From NCBI GenBank assembly GCA_038040385.1, contig JBBPII010000001.1, positions 248,001 to 312,000 on the forward strand: a stretch of 64,000 nt of DNA, in the 5' to 3' direction. Positions within the stretch are counted from its first letter, which is position 1. Each line of letters opens with the position of its first letter. The DNA is from Gilichinskyi gelida (GTDB lineage Bacteria > Acidobacteriota > Thermoanaerobaculia > Gp7-AA8). The notes beneath the pieces are model-generated. The model made no database searches, was not told the origin of the DNA, and saw only the letters and a list, made by a program, of their open reading frames with translations. Shown piece after piece: positions 55,737 through 63,383 of the stretch. Made by a program: the position numbers and the translations under genes.

Positions 55737-56984
55737 TCAATCCCCGCTCGGCGTGGTGTAGCCGACCATCGCCAGGCACATCTCGTCGGTCGAGGCCTCG
55801 CCCCACCGCACGTCGCGCGGCGGGTTGTTGGGGTTGTTGGCGTTCTGCGCCGAGTTGTCGTAGTGCGCCTCGATGTGGATCTGCGAGCCGCGCGGCAGCG
55901 TGAGCGGCGTGCGATAGACGTAGGCGCCCTGCCAGTTGAACTCGTAATTCGGCACGTTGATCATGCAGACCTTGCTGCCGTCGGGGAGGATGGCCTCGAT
56001 CGACATCCGCTTTCCGAGCAGGTGCATGTGCGGGTAGATGGACACGATCTCGATCGGCTCGTCCAGCGGGACATACGCATCGACCTGCTGGTCGGCGGCG
56101 CCTGCGGGGATGAAGAGCTGCGTGTTGGCGGCGAAGTCGTAGTGCATCCGCTTCCGCACTTCTTCTTTCGCCGTGTAGATCCCGATCTCCGTCCGGTCGG
56201 GCAGCACTTTTCCGAAGTGCGGGTGGTAGTGCACCTGCATGATCACCCGCGCCCCTTTGGGGATGCGCACCGCGGTCCCCGACGGCAGGGGCGTGGCGCG
56301 CGCCCCCGGCGACCAGGCGCCAATGACCTGCGTGTCGTTGACCAGCGGCCCGCCGAAGCACTGGTAGCCGTTGCCGTCCTTGTCGAGCTTGGCGCTCGCG
56401 CCGGTCACGTCGAGAAACGGAACGATGTGATGAACCGTGCCGCGATCGCCTGGACGGAAATCGACCGCCGAGACCCACAAGTCCTGCGTGGCGTTGGTGG
56501 GCAGCGAGTAGCAGCGGTACTCGTCGCGGTTGGGCGGCGGCGTGAACGTCTTCGGCATGCTGAGCGTGAGGTCGGGCGCGCCGAGGGTCCACGACTCGCT
56601 GAAGCTCAGCGCGGCGGGGAGGTCGGCGGCCACGCCTTCCGGAGCGCCGGCGTCGGCCCACGCGGCGATGAGCGCGATGTCCTGCGCCGACATGGCGCGC
56701 ACGCCGGCGAAGTCGCCGCATCCCTCCGCCGCCTTCCACGGCGGCATCTTGCGCGTCTGCGTCATGTACTTGATCTCGTCGGCGCGCGCGGCGGCGTCGC
56801 GGTAGGTGAGCAGCGAGAACGGCGCGATGTCGCCCGGCCGGTGGCAGCTCTGACAGTTTTGCTGAAAGATCCGCACGATCTCCTTGTTGAAGGTCGGCCC
56901 TTGCGGCGGCAGCGTCGCGCGGCGGCGGGCGCCGAGCATCGGGAAGACGAGGATCACGAGAAGAAGCAACAAGCCTTTGCGCAT
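55737..56984 (-). CDS. Cytochrome c / copper type II monooxygenase-like exported protein
   Basis: 415 aa with signal peptide. A cytochrome c-like N-terminal part has CQSCH (about 43–47), a second cysteine in AEGCGDF and MPPW as possible axial Met. The C-terminal part shows copper-binding histidines typical of ascorbate-dependent monooxygenases: VHHIVPFL, VHYHPHFGK, YPHMHLLGKRM, and the closing WGEASTDEMCLAMVGY. It could be a redox enzyme or a copper-binding structural relative. It lies downstream of the TonB receptor gene (13 bp) and is probably part of the same operon. Confidence 0.85.
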   Translation of the reverse strand: MRKGLLLLLVILVFPMLGARRRATLPPQGPTFNKEIVRIFQQNCQSCHRPGDIAPFSLLTYRDAAARADEIKYMTQTRKMPPWKAAEGCGDFAGVRAMSAQDIALIAAWADAGAPEGVAADLPAALSFSESWTLGAPDLTLSMPKTFTPPPNRDEYRCYSLPTNATQDLWVSAVDFRPGDRGTVHHIVPFLDVTGASAKLDKDGNGYQCFGGPLVNDTQVIGAWSPGARATPLPSGTAVRIPKGARVIMQVHYHPHFGKVLPDRTEIGIYTAKEEVRKRMHYDFAANTQLFIPAGAADQQVDAYVPLDEPIEIVSIYPHMHLLGKRMSIEAILPDGSKVCMINVPNYEFNWQGAYVYRTPLTLPRGSQIHIEAHYDNSAQNANNPNNPPRDVRWGEASTDEMCLAMVGYTTPSGD

Positions 56985-56997
56985 AGGATGTCTCCGA

Positions 56998-59292
56998 TTA
57001 GAACTCGTAAGTGATGCCGAATGAAGGGACGACGCCGATCGCGGCTTCCGTGATCCGCTGGCCTTTGCTCACCTGGCCGGCCGTCACGCTGAAGCCGTAG
57101 CCGGTGACGCCGGTGACGTTGTCGACGCCGAGGGCGTTGAACAGCTCGACGAAGAAACTGAAGCCGCCGTGCGCCGTCGGCACGCGCCGGCTGGCGCGGA
57201 CGTCGACGCGGCGGTATGCCGGAAGGCGGTCGGCGTAGAGCGGTGCGAGGACGGTGTGGAACACGCCGTCGACGAACCTCCCTTCGACGACGGTCGTGGG
57301 CCAGCCGCTGTGATAGACGCCGGCGACGGCGAAGTTCCAGAGCGCGTGCGGGCGCCAGCTCAGGTTGAAGGTGACCGTGTTGCGCTGGTCCCAGCTCCGC
57401 GGTACTTCGCGGCCGTCGATCTCGTCGCGCACCGAGGCGCGGGCGTAGCTGATCCACCCGCCCAGCCGCCTCGATTCGCTCTCTTTTCGCAGCAGGAGCT
57501 CGCCGCCGCGCGCGCTGCCGCGCTGCGGCGCGACGCGTATCCGATCCCCCTGCACCTCGGGGAACAGCACCATGGCGTCGAAGAGGTTTGCGAATCGCGG
57601 CCGCAGATCGGAGAAGCGCTTGTCGTAGACCTCGCCGCGCGCGGTGATGCCGCGGCCGAGGTCGACCTCGATGCCGGCCAGCGCGTGATCGGCGCGCTCC
57701 GCCGGTCCGAACGCGGTCTCCCCATCCTGCACGTGCAGCTCCTGCACGCCTTGCGGCTGGTAGAAGCGCCCCCACGCCACGCGCAGCGCGGCGCGCGGGG
57801 TGAGGGCGAAGACGGCGTTGACGCGCGGCGAGAGGTGCGTGCCGTCGGGCGCGTAGCTCTGGCGGTCGGCGCGCAGGCCCGCTTCGATCACCAGCCGCGT
57901 GCCGAGTGCGAAGCGATCGGCGGCGTAGACGGCGACGTCGCTGCCCGAGGGCCGCAGCGACGCGCGCCGGTGCACCGGGATGGGGGGCTCGTTGATGTGC
58001 AGCAGCGACTCGATGATCACGCCGTCGGAGGCGTAGTCGTACGAGGCGCGCAGTTGCTTCGCCGTGACGCCTGCCTTGAGCACGTTGCGGTCGCTGAGAT
58101 CGAAGGTGGTGTCGTTCTTCAGAGAGATCGACTGAAAGGATCGATGGTCGTCGATGGCGGCATTCACATTGTTGAAGAGCGAGCCGGTGCGCGACGTGTG
58201 CGTCTTCCCGATCAACGCCACGTTTTGGGTGAAGAGGCGCGGCGAAATCGCGGTGCGGAGGTTCACCCAGGCGTAGATGTCGCGATACACCGCGTCGGCG
58301 TTCCCCTCCGGATCGTCGATGCTCAAGGTGTCGCGGGAGAAGAGCACGTTCGCGGAGACGACGTTCCGTTCATCGAGCGACGTCTGGACCTTGCCGAGGA
58401 GGTCGTAGTAGTTCGGATCGATCGTCTCGTTGTCGTCGTTATTGACCAGCTTCAGCAGCTCGCGGAGGTAACCGCGGCGAGCGGAGACCAGCCACTCCGC
58501 GCGGCCGTGCGCGAACAGGCCGCTCGACAGCACGCGCGTATTCAGCAGGCTGACGCCGATCTCGGTGTGCCGAGGCTCCGACGGCGTGAGCGAGGTGATG
58601 TCGATGACGCCGCTCATCCGCCCGCCGTACTGGGCGGGGAATCCGCCGGTCAGCACGTCCACCGCGCCGACCGCCTCGGAATCGATGGTGCTGAAGGCGC
58701 GAAACAGATCGCGCACGTGAAACGGGTCGTAGATCTCGGCGCCGTCGATGAGCACCTCGACCTCGTCCTCTTTTCCGCCGCGGATGTTGAAGCGGGCGCT
58801 GACGTCCTGGCCGGCCGTTCCCGGCACGTGGGCCAGGGCGCGATAGAGGTCGTCGGAGAAGTGCGGGGTGCTGCGGACTTCCTCGCGGCTGAGGAACTGC
58901 CGGCGCTCGGGCTGAGAGGCGTAGATGGTGAAGCGGCTGGGCGTGACGGTGATCTCACCGATATGTGTAGGTGCCGCCGCTCCCGGCGGCACTGCGCGCC
59001 CGGGAGCGGGCGCGCCCACACGGACGATGAGGATCGTGCCCTGTGGTCCGTCGGTCGCGCGGAGGTGATGCTCGCGCAACAGTTCGTCGAGGACGCGCCG
59101 CGGCTCGGCGGCGTGCGGCTCGGTGCGGACGATCATGTCCGGCCGCACCACGTCGTTGCTGTAGATCAGCCGCAGCCCCTTGGACTCGAGGTCGTGCAGC
59201 GCCTCGGCCAGCGGGCGCCCGGCGTAGCGTGCCTGCGCCGCGGCGGCGACAAGACACACTACGACCGTGAAAAGCGTACGACGCAGCATCAT
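56998..59292 (-). CDS. TonB-dependent receptor with N-terminal STN domain
   Basis: 764 aa. Signal peptide (MMLRRTLFTVVVCLVAAAAQA), STN domain about 25–92 (LAEALHDLESKGLRLIYSNDVVRPD), then a linker made of a translated palindromic repeat (about 90–110). A plug domain has FNIRGGKEDEVEVLIDGAEIYDPFHVRD and ITSLTPSEP, followed by a beta-barrel to the terminal FGITYEF (C-terminal aromatic). ATG 59292 follows AAAGGAG; its start overlaps the fecR stop by 4 bp. The STN domain normally signals to FecR. Substrate unknown; the copper/heme protein downstream hints at metal or redox cofactor uptake. Confidence 0.9.
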   Translation of the reverse strand: MMLRRTLFTVVVCLVAAAAQARYAGRPLAEALHDLESKGLRLIYSNDVVRPDMIVRTEPHAAEPRRVLDELLREHHLRATDGPQGTILIVRVGAPAPGRAVPPGAAAPTHIGEITVTPSRFTIYASQPERRQFLSREEVRSTPHFSDDLYRALAHVPGTAGQDVSARFNIRGGKEDEVEVLIDGAEIYDPFHVRDLFRAFSTIDSEAVGAVDVLTGGFPAQYGGRMSGVIDITSLTPSEPRHTEIGVSLLNTRVLSSGLFAHGRAEWLVSARRGYLRELLKLVNNDDNETIDPNYYDLLGKVQTSLDERNVVSANVLFSRDTLSIDDPEGNADAVYRDIYAWVNLRTAISPRLFTQNVALIGKTHTSRTGSLFNNVNAAIDDHRSFQSISLKNDTTFDLSDRNVLKAGVTAKQLRASYDYASDGVIIESLLHINEPPIPVHRRASLRPSGSDVAVYAADRFALGTRLVIEAGLRADRQSYAPDGTHLSPRVNAVFALTPRAALRVAWGRFYQPQGVQELHVQDGETAFGPAERADHALAGIEVDLGRGITARGEVYDKRFSDLRPRFANLFDAMVLFPEVQGDRIRVAPQRGSARGGELLLRKESESRRLGGWISYARASVRDEIDGREVPRSWDQRNTVTFNLSWRPHALWNFAVAGVYHSGWPTTVVEGRFVDGVFHTVLAPLYADRLPAYRRVDVRASRRVPTAHGGFSFFVELFNALGVDNVTGVTGYGFSVTAGQVSKGQRITEAAIGVVPSFGITYEF
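58966..59022. repeat. Double-hairpin palindromic repeat translated inside the TonB receptor gene
   Basis: Two 9-bp-stem hairpins side by side: GTGCCGCCG-CTCC-CGGCGGCAC (58972–58993) and GCGCGCCCG-GGAG-CGGGCGCGC (58995–59016), with ends GTGTAGG/CCCACAC. The receptor reads it in frame as a Pro/Ala/Gly-rich linker between STN and plug domains. Confidence 0.85.
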
Positions 59293-60230
59293 TGTCTCCT
59301 TTGGACGAGCAGGCGGTCGCCGTCGGTGCGCGCCACGAGCCCCGAGGCGGCGAGGGCGGCGTTGAGCGCCTGATCGGGGGAGAGCGGCACCGTGCCGTGC
59401 AGCCGTGCGTCGCCCACGCCCTTCGCGTAGACCGCGGTCAGGCCCTTCTCGCGGCAGACGCTGTCGACGACGGCGCGCAAGGTGCGGCCTTCGAGCGTCA
59501 TCGCCGGCGCGGCGCGGACGATCCAGTCCCATTCGCTGCCGCTGCGCGGAATCGGGCGCTGCGTGACGTTGCCGCGCGCGTCGGCGGCGAGCTCGACGCC
59601 GGCCGCGGCGGAGTGCGTCGCGCCGTTGCGTCGCAGGTCGACCCGCCCTTCGCGGACCCGGACGCGCACCGCGTCATTGTCGATGCGCACCTCGAACTCG
59701 GTGCCGACGTCGTGCACGTCGCCGAGCGGCGTGCTGACCACGACGCGCTCGCCGTTCGAGGCGACGTACACCGCGCCGCGGTCGAGGAACAGCCCGCGTG
59801 GGGAGTCGAGGCGGACGTGCGTCCCGCCGTCCAGCCGCAGCGTGGCCGCGCCCCAGTGCAGCGACGCCGTCGCGCCGCGCGCCGTTTCCATCGCGTCGCC
59901 GGCGCGGAGCTGGGCGCCCGCTTCCAGGAACCGGCCGTCGCCGCCGATGGCGCCGCCGGACATGGTCTCCACACTGGCGATGATCGCGCGAGGGGCGATG
60001 GATTGCGGCGCGACGGTCTCCGTCGACCGGAACATCACCAATCCGCCGGCGATCAGCACCACGACGGCCGCGGCGGCCGCCGCGAAGCGCATCCGCGTGC
60101 GGCGGCGCGCGCTCAGTTCCCACTCCTCGCGCACCGCTTCCCGCACGCGCGCGGTGACGTCCGCCGGCACTGCCGGACGGCGTCCGGCGAGCTGCAGCAG
60201 CGTGGCGATCGGATCGTTTTCGTTTTCCAT
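59289..60230 (-). CDS. FecR-type anti-sigma/sigma regulator
   Basis: 313 aa. A cytoplasmic N-terminal part (ENENDPIATLLQLAGRRPAVPADVTARVREAVREEW) is followed by one membrane helix (about 50–67, AAAAAVVVLIAGGLVMF). A periplasmic FecR domain follows (SLHWGAATLRLDGGTHVRLDSPRGLFLDRGAVYV … VVVSTPLGDVHDVGTEFEVRI) and an STN-like C-terminus (GLTAVYAKGVGDARLHGTVPLSPDQALNAALAASGL). It lies 2 bp after the sigma gene and overlaps the receptor gene by 4 bp, so all three form one operon. It should hold the sigma factor until the receptor signals. Confidence 0.92.
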   Translation of the reverse strand: MENENDPIATLLQLAGRRPAVPADVTARVREAVREEWELSARRRTRMRFAAAAAAVVVLIAGGLVMFRSTETVAPQSIAPRAIIASVETMSGGAIGGDGRFLEAGAQLRAGDAMETARGATASLHWGAATLRLDGGTHVRLDSPRGLFLDRGAVYVASNGERVVVSTPLGDVHDVGTEFEVRIDNDAVRVRVREGRVDLRRNGATHSAAAGVELAADARGNVTQRPIPRSGSEWDWIVRAAPAMTLEGRTLRAVVDSVCREKGLTAVYAKGVGDARLHGTVPLSPDQALNAALAASGLVARTDGDRLLVQRRQ

Positions 60231-60232
60231 CT

Positions 60233-60832
60233 TCAAGCCTCCACTCCCGTCCAACCGGCGCCGTACGCGGCGGTGAACGCGTCGCGGAACGCCTCGCGCG
60301 CCCGGGTGAGCGTCGATTCCGCCGCCTTCGCCCCGATGCCGAGCTTCCCGGCGATCTCGGCGACCGAGAGGCCGTCGATGTACTTCCACTCCAGCGCGTC
60401 GCCGTAACGTCCCGGCAGCCGGTCGAGGACGACCTGCACCAAGCGCGCGGTCTCGCTGCGCTGCAGCGCCGCCTCCGGCCGCGTTGCCGCCGCCAGAGAA
60501 TCGAGCGCTGCGCGCACCTCGGGCAACTCATCCACCAGTTCCACCATCGGCGGCCTCTTTCCCGCTTTCTCGAAATGCGCGCTGATCTCGTGACGGCAGA
60601 ACGTGCAGAGCCAGGTCAGCAGCGCCGCTTCCCCGCGGAAGGTGTCGAGCTTCCGCACCGCGCGGCAGAGCGCGGCCTGTACCACTTCTTCGGCCGCGTG
60701 CGCATCGCCGCCGACGCGCGGCAGGGCAAAGCGGAACAACGCGCCAAAGTTGGCCTCGAAGAATTCGGAGAATGCCGCCTCGTCGCCGCGAATCATGCGG
60801 GCCACGAGAAAGCGGTCGGGATGTTCTGCCAT
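60233..60832 (-). CDS. ECF sigma factor
   Basis: 199 aa. Sigma region 2 about 10–75 (FLVARMIRGDEAAFSEFFEANFGALFRFALPRVGGDAHAAEEVVQAALCRAVRKLDTFRG) and region 4 about 130–185 (LVQVVLDRLPGRYGDALEWKYIDGLSVAEIAGKLGIGAKAAESTLTRAREAF). A CTFCRHE motif in region 2.4 has two cysteines. It should direct transcription of its own operon with the fecR and TonB receptor genes. No consensus ECF promoter was assigned in the short gap 60833–60877. Confidence 0.95.
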   Translation of the reverse strand: MAEHPDRFLVARMIRGDEAAFSEFFEANFGALFRFALPRVGGDAHAAEEVVQAALCRAVRKLDTFRGEAALLTWLCTFCRHEISAHFEKAGKRPPMVELVDELPEVRAALDSLAAATRPEAALQRSETARLVQVVLDRLPGRYGDALEWKYIDGLSVAEIAGKLGIGAKAAESTLTRAREAFRDAFTAAYGAGWTGVEA

Positions 60833-60877
60833 TCGTCCCGTTAGAGGGGTGGCCGGAGCGAAATCCTTCTCACCGCC

Positions 60878-61402
60878 TCACCGCCACACGACCCACGCCT
60901 GCACTGCCGTGGCGATCACGAATCCCGACAGCAGCGCGACGTAGGCCAGGCGGAGGAAGCGGTATTTCTTGCGGTAGAGGTAGACGCCGAGGCCGTGGAT
61001 GTCGCGCGCGGCGGCAGTGTAGAGCGCGTCGTCGGTGGCCAGCGTGCGTTCCATCCGGTCCATGAACTCCGCCTCGCTCATCGAGGCGAAGTGGCCGAAG
61101 AAGAAGAGGTTGGGCGCCGTGTTCTTCCGGCGGGTGAAGGTCGGCAGCACGGCAATGATGGCCAGCAGCAGCGAGATCAACGAGCTGACCGCGATGGTCA
61201 AAAGCGCCGGCCGGAGCGCCGGATTCTCGGAGCGGCTGAGGGCGATGGTCAGCACGATCGAGGAGATGGTGATCAGAATGCTGGCCTTGGTATCCGCCAT
61301 CACGCTGAGCTGCACGTGATGCTGCTGGATGGTGCGCAGAATGATGTCCACGCTCGACCGCCCGCGCACGTCCGTGAACCGCTGTCCCGCCTCGTCGCTC
61401 AT
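60878..61402 (-). CDS. DUF5706 (Pycsar effector-type) membrane protein
   Basis: 174 aa from ATG 61402 (ATG 61414 possible). The N-terminal RSSVDIILRTIQQHHVQLSVMADTKASILITISSIVLTIALS matches the DUF5706/PycTM pattern (ADxKAxxLxxxxxxxL). Two membrane helices follow (about 35–57 and 70–90). Then the cytoplasmic stretch FFGHFASMSEAEFMDRMERTLATDDALYTAAARDIHGLGVYLYRKKYRFLRLAY leads to a last helix (VALLSGFVIATAVQAWVV). In Pycsar anti-phage defence, such proteins breach the membrane on cCMP/cUMP. No cyclase gene is adjacent, so that role is uncertain here. Confidence 0.82.
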   Translation of the reverse strand: MSDEAGQRFTDVRGRSSVDIILRTIQQHHVQLSVMADTKASILITISSIVLTIALSRSENPALRPALLTIAVSSLISLLLAIIAVLPTFTRRKNTAPNLFFFGHFASMSEAEFMDRMERTLATDDALYTAAARDIHGLGVYLYRKKYRFLRLAYVALLSGFVIATAVQAWVVWR

Positions 61403-61420
61403 TTTTGCGATCATAGACGG

Positions 61421-61494
61421 GTTGCGGGGTCTCGAGGTCTCGGGGTCTCGCGGCCCCGCCCCACCGAGACCTCGCGACCGCGAGACCTCGCAAC
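61421..61494. repeat. Palindromic repeat rich in GTCTCG/CGAGAC
   Basis: GTTGCGGGGTCTCGAGGTCTC… at the left pairs with GAGACCTCGCGACCGCGAGACCTCGCAAC at the right around a GGCCCCGCC centre. It lies in the divergent gap between the DUF5706 gene and the zinc peptidase gene, so it sits across both promoter regions. A different type from families A and B. Confidence 0.8.
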
Positions 61495-61533
61495 CGCGCC
61501 CCGGCTGGCACGGGTCGCGCACTCTCGTGACTC

Positions 61534-62382
61534 ATGCGCTGGACGCCAGGTGGAATCAGCTCGGACGTCGAAGATCGACGCGGATCGTCGGGATTCCGGA
61601 TGGGCGGCGCGCCCATGGGAATCGGCGGCGCCGTGATCCTGCTCATCCTCAGCCTGGTCTTCGGCCGCAACTTCTTCTCCGACGAGGGCGGCGGATCGGC
61701 TGTGCAGCAGCCGGCGACCGGACAGCCTGTTGCGGAGACCCCCGAGGAGCACCGGCAGGCGCAGTTCGTCTCGTTTGTCGTTGACGATGCGCAGAAGACG
61801 TGGGACGCGGTCCTCCCCAATCAGGCCCGCACGCCGTACCGCCACGCGAAGGTGGTGTTTTTCCGCGACGCTACCGACTCCGCGTGCGGCTATGCCCAGT
61901 CGGCCTCGGGGCCGTTCTACTGCCCCCAGGATGAGAAGGTGTACATCGACCTGGCGTTCTTGGACGAGTTGCACCAGCGCTTCGGCGCGCCGGGCGACTT
62001 CGCGCAGGCCTACGTCCTCTCCCACGAGATCGGCCACCACGTGCAGAAGGTCCTCGGCATCGAGCCGCAGGTGCACCAGGCGATGGAAAACGACGCGCAG
62101 CACGCGCGCGAGCTGTCGGTGCGCCTCGAGCTGCAGGCCGACTGCTACGCCGGCGTCTGGGGCCACGCCACCCAGCAGCGCAACATCCTCGAGAGCGGCG
62201 ACGTCGATGAAGGGCTGACTGCCGCCGCGTCGGTCGGCGACGACCGCCTGCAGCGGATGGCAGGCCGCCGCGTGAACCCCGACTCGTTCACGCACGGCTC
62301 CTCGCGGCAACGCGCCGAATGGTTCCGCCGCGGATTCAGTTCCGGACGCCTCAGCGACTGCGATACATTCGCCGGTCGGTGA
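61534..62382 (+). CDS. YpfJ-type neutral zinc metallopeptidase
   Basis: 282 aa. An N-terminal cytoplasmic stretch (MRWTPGGISSDVEDRRG) leads to one membrane helix (about 29–46). The zinc peptidase domain has SHEIGHHVQKVLG at 163–175 (HEIGH motif) and the third ligand region LELQADCYAGVWGH near 203–216. SACGYAQSASGPFYCPQDEKVYIDLAF precedes it with a probable disulfide. The family is widespread; substrate unknown. The C-terminal DCDTFAGR matches family ends. Confidence 0.93.
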   Translation: MRWTPGGISSDVEDRRGSSGFRMGGAPMGIGGAVILLILSLVFGRNFFSDEGGGSAVQQPATGQPVAETPEEHRQAQFVSFVVDDAQKTWDAVLPNQARTPYRHAKVVFFRDATDSACGYAQSASGPFYCPQDEKVYIDLAFLDELHQRFGAPGDFAQAYVLSHEIGHHVQKVLGIEPQVHQAMENDAQHARELSVRLELQADCYAGVWGHATQQRNILESGDVDEGLTAAASVGDDRLQRMAGRRVNPDSFTHGSSRQRAEWFRRGFSSGRLSDCDTFAGR

Positions 62383-62411
62383 GTGACTCCGTCATCCTGA
62401 ACATACCCCTC

Positions 62412-62485
62412 GTCATCCTGAGCGCAGCGAAGGATCTCGTCCGCGCAGCACGAGATCCTTCGCCGTCTACGCGGCTCAGGATGAC
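62412..62485. repeat. Palindromic repeat supplying the start codon of the next gene
   Basis: Left arm GTCATCCTGAGC…GCGAAGGATCTCGT (62412–62440) pairs with ACGAGATCCTTCGC…GCTCAGGATGAC (62450–62485); the right arm carries extra bases near 62464–62472. The final ATGAC includes the phosphoesterase ATG (62481). A diverged extra copy of the end motif (GTCATCCTGA) is at 62391–62400. Confidence 0.88.
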
Positions 62486-63362
62486 GGTCATCCCTCTCGT
62501 TCTCCTCGTCGTCACCTGCGCGCCCCCGCGCGTGCACGTCGTTCCCGCCGATCGGCTCGCGGCCGTCGCCGCGCGCATCGGCCAGGTGGGGGAGGGTGAC
62601 GCCATCATCGTCGCCGCGGGCGACATCGCCGACTGCGGCGAGCAGATCGAAGCGGCGCGATCGACCGCCGCGCTGGTGCGGCTCTTCCCTTCGGCGACGG
62701 TGATCGTGGCCGGCGACACGGCGTACCCCGACGGTGCGCCGGCTGACTTCGCGCGCTGCTACGACCCGACGTGGGGCGCGTTCAAGTCGCGCACCCGGCC
62801 GGCGCCGGGGAATCACGAGCACCACACGCCCGGGGCCGCCGGCTACCACGAATACTTCGGTGTCCCACCGTTCTACAGCTTCGACCTCGGCGGCTGGCAC
62901 GTGGTGTCGCTCGACAGCATGCGCGACATGGGCGAGCAGTCGGAGCAGGTGGCGTGGCTGCGCCGCGATCTCCAGTCGAGCGACAAGCCGTGCATCCTGG
63001 CGTTCTGGCATCACCCCCGATTCAGCTCCGGCGTTCACGGCCGCCAGCGGCACGATCCGGGGCGGCAGACCGGAGTGCTGTGGCGCGTGCTCGCCGAGCA
63101 TCGCGCCGCGATCATCGTCAACGGACACGATCACCACTACGAGCGGTTCGCGCCCATCGACGGCATCCGGGAGATCGTCGCCGGCACCGGCGGCGCGCGC
63201 CTGCGGCCGGTACTCTTTCCGCGCCGCGGCAGCGAGGTCGGCGACGCGCGCCACTACGGCGTGCTGGTGCTGACTCTCCACCCGGCGTCGTACGAGTGGC
63301 ACTTCCTCGGCATCGACGGCGTGGTGTACGACGCGAGCGGCGCGCCGGAGCCGTGCCGATAG
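62481..63362 (+). CDS. Metallophosphoesterase lipoprotein
   Basis: 293 aa. The short signal MTVIPLVLLVVTC predicts lipidation at C13. Metallophosphoesterase motifs: IIVAAGDIAD, VIVAGDTAYPDG, RPAPGNHEHHTPG, AFWHHPRFSSG, and IIVNGHDHHYERFAP. Compare purple acid phosphatase-like bacterial enzymes (YH/GNHE/GHxH). The ATG lies within the palindromic repeat, so the present start and 5' leader come from it. An upstream in-frame reading (from 62319) is repeat-derived (VILSAAKDL) and should not be used. Confidence 0.88.
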   Translation: MTVIPLVLLVVTCAPPRVHVVPADRLAAVAARIGQVGEGDAIIVAAGDIADCGEQIEAARSTAALVRLFPSATVIVAGDTAYPDGAPADFARCYDPTWGAFKSRTRPAPGNHEHHTPGAAGYHEYFGVPPFYSFDLGGWHVVSLDSMRDMGEQSEQVAWLRRDLQSSDKPCILAFWHHPRFSSGVHGRQRHDPGRQTGVLWRVLAEHRAAIIVNGHDHHYERFAPIDGIREIVAGTGGARLRPVLFPRRGSEVGDARHYGVLVLTLHPASYEWHFLGIDGVVYDASGAPEPCR

Positions 63363-63383
63363 TCGGTTAAAATCGTTCCATCC

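Noticed and set aside
60833..61533. Complete Pycsar or CBASS defence operon around the DUF5706 gene
   Set aside because: Neighbours are an ECF sigma factor and a YpfJ-type peptidase; no nucleotide cyclase or synthase is present.
62319..62480. Upstream extension of the phosphoesterase frame with VILSAAKDL
   Set aside because: This is translated palindromic repeat, a common mis-annotation; the lipoprotein signal starts at ATG 62481.
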